Part shown: piece after piece, positions 62,094 through 64,000 of the stretch
Layout of the letters: each line of letters begins with the position of its first letter
How positions within the stretch are numbered: position 1 is the stretch's first letter
Source: Shewanella zhangzhouensis
Lineage (GTDB): Bacteria > Pseudomonadota > Gammaproteobacteria > Enterobacterales > Shewanellaceae
Length of the DNA stretch: 64,000 nt
Assembly: GCF_019457615.1 (NCBI RefSeq)
Contig: NZ_CP080414.1
Span: 4,227,501 to 4,291,500, forward strand
Reading direction: 5' to 3'
Made by a program: the position numbers and the translations under genes
Notes under the pieces: model-generated
The model's database searches: none
Told to the model about the DNA's origin: nothing
The model's input: only the letters and a program-made list of their open reading frames with translations

Positions 62094-63787
62094 GGGTTAT
62101 CCGTTTTCTCCTGACTGAACAGGGCATCGATAAAGTCGCGGGCGTTAAATACCCGCAGATCGTCAATCTGTTCGCCAACACCTATGTAACGGATAGGAAT
62201 ACCAAATTTATCGGCAATGGCAAAGATAACTCCGCCCTTGGCAGTACCATCGAGCTTGGTAATGGAGATACCCGTTACACCCACGGCTTCCTGGAACAGC
62301 TTGGCCTGGCTGATGGCATTCTGGCCCGTGCTGGCATCCAGGGTCAGCATGACTTCGTGAGGTGCGCTCTCGTCGAGCTTCTTCATTACCCGCACGACTT
62401 TTTTCAGCTCTTCCATCAGGTGGTTTTTGTTCTGCAGACGACCGGCGGTGTCGCAAATCAGCACATCCACACCCTTGGCCTTGGCCGATTGCAGCGCATC
62501 AAACAGCACAGAGGCACTGTCGGCACCGGTATGCTGCGCCACCACGGGGATATTGTTGCGCTGGCCCCACACCTGAAGCTGCTCAACGGCGGCGGCGCGG
62601 AAGGTATCGCCGGCGGCCAGCATTACGCTCTTGCCCTGGCTCTGGTACTGCTTGGCAAGCTTGCCGATGGTAGTGGTTTTACCCACACCGTTTACACCCA
62701 CCATCAGGATCACATAGGGGCCCTGCGCATTTTCCGGCACCAGAGGCACACTGACCGGCTCCAGGGTGCGCTGCATTTCTTCACGGAGCAGTTCGTACAG
62801 GGCCTCGGCGTCTTTCAGCTGTCTGCGGCTGGCGTGCTCGGTCAGGCTCTTGATAAGCCTTGAGGTGGTTTCTACACCCACGTCGGCAATCAGCAGCTGC
62901 TCTTCCAGCTCTTCAAACAGCTCATCATCAATTTTCTTACCGCGGAACAGGCCGATAAAGCCACTGCCTATGTTCTCGCTGGTGCGCATCAGGCCACGCT
63001 TCAGACGGGCGAAGAAGCCCTCTTTCACCGGCTTGGCCTGAGGCTCTGGCTGAACCTCTTCTGCCTGCTCAGTTTGAACCGCTGTGGCTTCGGCTGCGGC
63101 CTGCTCAGCAGCAATGCGCTCCTGCTCGGCTTGTTCGGCGGCGATGCGCTCGGCTTCCAGCTGCTCAGCGGCAACACGGGCCACTTCCTGACGTTCTGCT
63201 TCCAAGCGGGCAGCCTCAGCTGCGGCCTGCTCGGCAGCGATGCGCTCGGCTTCCAGCTGCTCGGCTGCAACACGGGCCACTTCCTGACGTTCCGCTTCCA
63301 GGCGGGCAGCCTCGGCTGCGGCCTGCTCGGCGGCAATACGTTCCTGCTCGGCTTGTTCGGCGGCGATGCGCTCGGCTTCCAGCTGCTCGGCGGCAACACG
63401 GGCCACTTCCTGACGTTCTGCTTCCAGGCGGGCAGCCTCGGCTGCGGCCTGCTCGGCAGCAATGCGTTCCTGCTCGGCTTGTTCGGCAGCGATGCGCTCG
63501 GCTTCCAGCTGCTCAGCGGCAACACGGGCCACTTCCTGACGTTCTGCTTCCAGGCGGGCAGCTTCGGCTGCGGCCTGCTCGGCAACAATGCGCTCCTGCT
63601 CGGCTTGTTCGGCGGCGATGCGCTCGGCTTCTAAACGCTCGGCTTCTATACGCTCAGCCTTAGCCTGTTCGGCCTCGGCGCTTGCTGCCTGATTCTGTTC
63701 GACGATCGCGTGTTCTGCTTCGGCCTGTTTTGCGGCCGCATCATCCTTGTCCCGGCGGAACCAGGAGAAAAAACCTTTCTTTGACAT
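62090..63787 (-). CDS. ftsY: Signal recognition particle receptor FtsY, with tandem-repeat acidic domain
   Basis: The start is ATG 63787 (MSKKGFFSWFRRDKDDAAA); 20 upstream codons were dropped, as FtsY usually begins with MxKKGFFSWF-like sequence. The 565-residue GTPase has the NG domain with GVNGVGKTTTIGKLA, CDTAGRLQNK and TKLDGTAKG. It targets nascent membrane proteins with SRP. The N-terminal acidic (A) domain holds 4.5 copies of a 42-residue coiled-coil-like repeat, one shortened by 10 residues. Confidence 0.97.
   Translation of the reverse strand: MSKKGFFSWFRRDKDDAAAKQAEAEHAIVEQNQAASAEAEQAKAERIEAERLEAERIAAEQAEQERIVAEQAAAEAARLEAERQEVARVAAEQLEAERIAAEQAEQERIAAEQAAAEAARLEAERQEVARVAAEQLEAERIAAEQAEQERIAAEQAAAEAARLEAERQEVARVAAEQLEAERIAAEQAAAEAARLEAERQEVARVAAEQLEAERIAAEQAEQERIAAEQAAAEATAVQTEQAEEVQPEPQAKPVKEGFFARLKRGLMRTSENIGSGFIGLFRGKKIDDELFEELEEQLLIADVGVETTSRLIKSLTEHASRRQLKDAEALYELLREEMQRTLEPVSVPLVPENAQGPYVILMVGVNGVGKTTTIGKLAKQYQSQGKSVMLAAGDTFRAAAVEQLQVWGQRNNIPVVAQHTGADSASVLFDALQSAKAKGVDVLICDTAGRLQNKNHLMEELKKVVRVMKKLDESAPHEVMLTLDASTGQNAISQAKLFQEAVGVTGISITKLDGTAKGGVIFAIADKFGIPIRYIGVGEQIDDLRVFNARDFIDALFSQEKTDNP
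63086..63634 (-). repeat. 126-bp tandem repeat in ftsY
   Basis: Units of 126 bp (42 codons, LEAERIAAEQ...) run 63634-63509, 63508-63383 and 63382-63257. Then come a 96-bp unit missing 10 codons (63256-63161) and a partial unit to about 63086. The unit sequences are near identical, and all keep frame. Confidence 0.9.
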
Positions 63788-63961
63788 CTTTGGTACCGGT
63801 CTGTGTTGGCACTGGGCCGTTTTCGAAGCCAAGGCTTCATCGGTCATTCCGTGCCGTCTGGGAAGGTATCCCTGAGGATACGCTTTACGTTAAAATGACG
63901 ACCTTTTACGGGGTGGCCTAGTCTACCACTTTCTTTCTTCGGGCAAAATGACGGGAAATCA

Positions 63962-64000
63962 ATGAGCAGAAATCGTTCATCGGCCGGGCGCGGACCAGGC
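63962..64000 (+). CDS. rsmD: Probable rsmD, 5' end only
   Basis: An ATG at 63962 opens 13 codons (MSRNRSSAGRGPG) that run to the window edge. Divergent position to ftsY and the basic, Ser/Gly-rich start fit RsmD, the 16S rRNA G966 methyltransferase, which commonly lies there. The call rests on context. Confidence 0.6.
   Translation, partial: MSRNRSSAGRGPG

Noticed and set aside
63086..63634. Regularly spaced repeats that could suggest CRISPR
   Set aside because: The units are contiguous, without unique spacers, and are in frame within ftsY.

Overview
The window looks like a chromosomal segment of a marine gammaproteobacterium of the Shewanella type. This is inferred from gene content and order: typA-glnA, DUF4124-glnL-glnG, rsmD/ftsYEX/rpoH, menDHCE, cpxP-cpxRA, ovoA, an AbgT transporter, and M16 peptidase pairs. 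Base composition looks moderately GC-rich and even. I see no rRNA, tRNA, CRISPR array, prophage or intact transposase. The window opens inside a PepSY membrane protein gene and closes 39 bases into a gene that is probably rsmD.

Layout: 1-4.8 kb is a Fur-type iron-uptake cluster (two PepSY membrane proteins, a DUF3325 protein, a TonB-dependent receptor). 5-7 kb is a secreted M28 aminopeptidase. 7-10.8 kb holds typA and glnA, the latter behind a clear NtrC/sigma-54 control region. 10.9-19.6 kb is a block of unrelated genes between glnA and the DUF4124-glnLG genes: an IDO/PrnB-like haem protein with a kynureninase-like PLP enzyme and a divergent Lrp regulator, a zinc-ribbon protein, an S51-like peptidase, ovothiol synthase, an AbgT transporter and ppnP. 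glnLG follows at 20.4-22.8 kb behind two overlapping NtrC boxes. 22.9-28.2 kb is envelope related: two beta-barrel proteins, fieF, cpxP, cpxRA.

28.3-36.4 kb is a catabolic region. It has a sigma-54 activator (AcoR type), a divergent aldehyde dehydrogenase with a -24/-12 promoter, and an xdhC-mocA-iorA-iorB-like molybdenum hydroxylase operon whose large subunit has a Tat signal. 36.4-53.7 kb is mixed housekeeping: trmL, an M16 peptidase pair, a DTW-domain tRNA modifier, a Bcr/CflA-like efflux pump with a LysR regulator, a Sel1 protein, DUF2780 and TerB proteins, an HDOD protein, an exported methyltransferase, a TonB-like protein, and a YjeH-like exporter with an Lrp regulator. 53.6-54.2 kb carries a non-autonomous IS5-like element. 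54.2-59.3 kb is the menaquinone operon menD-menH-menC-menE. 59.3-63.8 kb is rpoH, ftsX, ftsE and a repeat-rich ftsY.

The best candidate for undescribed biology is the IDO/PrnB-like plus kynureninase-like operon with its own Lrp regulator (10.9-13.8 kb). Also worth checking are the molybdenum hydroxylase operon, the intrinsic terminator that abuts the fieF start codon, the overlapping NtrC boxes and the IS5-type MITE.
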